Part shown: piece by piece, positions 23,011 to 23,755 of the stretch | How positions within the stretch are numbered: position 1 is the first letter of the stretch | How the letters are laid out: every line of letters starts with the position of its first letter | Source of the DNA: Clostridium sp. CAG:967 | GTDB lineage: Bacteria; Cyanobacteriota; Vampirovibrionia; Gastranaerophilales; Gastranaerophilaceae | Assembly (NCBI GenBank): GCA_000433095.1 | Contig: HF991484.1 | Location: forward strand, 43,539-67,293 | Direction: 5' to 3' | DNA: 23,755 nucleotides | Translations under genes and position numbers: made by a program | The notes under the pieces: generated by a model | What the model was told of the DNA's origin: nothing | The model's input: only the letters and a program-made list of their open reading frames with translations | The model's database searches: none

Positions 23011-23755
23011 TAAGTCATTTGCCAGTTGTCATTTAGGATTTTTCCAAAACACCCCCAGCCGTTGCCTTCAGCACCGGCATTGCACTGTTGATTAAAACGA
23101 TTTTCCCTGTCATCTTTGTCTAACGGAGCATCACCATTTTCAATAAAATCATCTATTAAGCCACTATTATAAACAGCAAAAAATATAAAATCACGCCCCA
23201 AAATATTAGGGCCTTTTTTACCGTTAATATCAATTCCAACATTTGATATTTTATTACCTTCTTTTGAATATGATGGTCTTATTGATGCTCCGCTTGCAAG
23301 GACAAATGATTTAACATCACGGCTGTAAGTTGTATATTCGGTTCCTTTTAAAGTTTTATAACTATCAGCGAAACAATTATCCATAGAATCGCATTCTTTA
23401 ACTATTTTAAAATAAGATTTTATGAATTCTGCAATCGCATTTGAGGAATTTAAACCAGCCTCAGTTAAGTTTAGCGCATTTTTATCATTTTGATATGCAA
23501 CAAGTGCCTGAGAATATTCATTATAGACCTTATGCAACTGAGTAACATAAGACTGCCTTTGATAATTCTGCATCAAAGAAGGTACGGTCATTGCAGAAAC
23601 CACACCAATGATGCCTAAAGTGACCAATACTTCCGCCAGGGTAAACGCACTAAAACGATTATCTTCTAACGTGGCTACGCACGTAGTGCCCTCTGCAAGT
23701 GTAAATGCCTTACAACAGGAGCTTAAAAGGTTGCCCCCCCCCCCCATAATGCGGG
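23007..23755 (-). CDS. Pseudopilin-like protein with in-frame poly-G tract (5' partial)
   Basis: Paralogue of the gene at 13865-14640 in its leader. The frame runs from the right edge as R-I-M-G-G-G-G-N-L-L-S-S, then two FTLAE motifs (AFTLAEGTTCVATL and AFTLAEVLVTLGIIGVV), a hydrophobic helix, DINGKKGPNILGRD, and a C-terminal CNAGAEGNGWGC then NDNWQMTY. The ATG at 23747 sits directly against the G tract without a visible ribosome site, and the homologous positions in the other copies lie several codons inside the gene. The true start is therefore probably just beyond the window. With twelve G (one shared with the Met codon) the frame is open: the ON configuration. Both FTLAE motifs have Ala at -1. 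Role as for the paralogues: a membrane-anchored minor pilin or pseudopilin. Confidence 0.8.
   Translation of the reverse strand, partial: RIMGGGGNLLSSCCKAFTLAEGTTCVATLEDNRFSAFTLAEVLVTLGIIGVVSAMTVPSLMQNYQRQSYVTQLHKVYNEYSQALVAYQNDKNALNLTEAGLNSSNAIAEFIKSYFKIVKECDSMDNCFADSYKTLKGTEYTTYSRDVKSFVLASGASIRPSYSKEGNKISNVGIDINGKKGPNILGRDFIFFAVYNSGLIDDFIENGDAPLDKDDRENRFNQQCNAGAEGNGWGCFGKILNDNWQMTY
23629..23699 (-). repeat. 71-bp leader cassette, copy 2
   Basis: Differs from 14505-14575 at two positions: one changes Lys to Glu, the other is synonymous (ACA/ACG). A second short shared block, AGGAGCTTAAA and GGTTGC before the poly-C run (plus strand), lies at 23717-23733 and 14593-14609. The DNA in between differs. 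Confidence 0.85.
23734..23745 (-). repeat. Poly-G tract (12) in the 5' coding region
   Basis: Twelve consecutive C on the plus strand. Eleven G follow the ATG/Met codon position, giving an open frame, against ten at the homologous site in the other paralogue. Confidence 0.9.

Noticed and set aside
1..23755. CRISPR arrays, tRNA genes, insertion sequences
   Set aside because: No regularly spaced repeats, no tRNA-like cloverleaf with T-loop consensus, and no transposase or integrase reading frame were seen on either strand.

Overview
The window is AT-rich bacterial chromosome with compact, mostly housekeeping gene content. The best guess for the source is a gut non-photosynthetic cyanobacterial relative (Melainabacteria/Vampirovibrionia, Gastranaerophilales-like). 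This rests on the pseudopilin-like genes with an FTLAEVLITLGIIGVV segment, a PurA with the cyanobacteria-like KITDLL segment, a DapL-type lysine pathway, and an [FeFe]-hydrogenase maturase typical of fermenters. The assignment is inference from remembered family features, not from a search.

Layout, left to right: a pseudopilin-like gene cut by the left edge; purA; a two-domain M16 peptidase; a bidirectional terminator; gap (minus strand); a small two-helix membrane protein; hydG and mnmA (minus); glmU; a short structured leader or small RNA with its own promoter and terminator; an EmrB/QacA-type MFS exporter; typA/bipA; a second bidirectional terminator; a second pseudopilin-like gene (minus) that is out of frame by one base in a run of ten G; an EamA-type DMT transporter; glgA; an 1161-residue zinc-ribbon / degenerate cyclase / STAND-like ATPase / helical-repeat protein; dapL (all minus); ruvB (plus); and a third pseudopilin-like gene (minus) with a run of twelve G, cut by the right edge. 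No tRNA, rRNA, CRISPR array, transposase or integrase is visible. The only stretch of about 140 bases between genes (10401-10541) holds the structured leader.

The metabolic genes fit a fermentative, wall-building, glycogen-storing cell: glycolysis (gap), H2 metabolism (hydG), peptidoglycan precursors (glmU, dapL), AMP synthesis (purA), glycogen synthesis (glgA), tRNA thiolation (mnmA), ribosome/stress GTPase (typA) and recombination (ruvB).

The most unusual signals are these. (1) There is a dispersed pseudopilin family. Two members carry long poly-G tracts near the start codon, one in frame and one a single base short, which looks like a phase-variation switch, and they share a nearly identical 71-bp leader cassette that duplicates the prepilin-peptidase motif. 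(2) The 1161-residue protein keeps the spacing of a class III nucleotide cyclase but has lost one metal aspartate and its Walker A motif. (3) Several genes without a Shine-Dalgarno have a -10 box ending exactly 6 nt before the ATG, suggesting leaderless mRNAs. (4) Upstream of the MFS exporter lies a roughly 90-nt transcription unit with mutually exclusive helices and a 12-codon reading frame.
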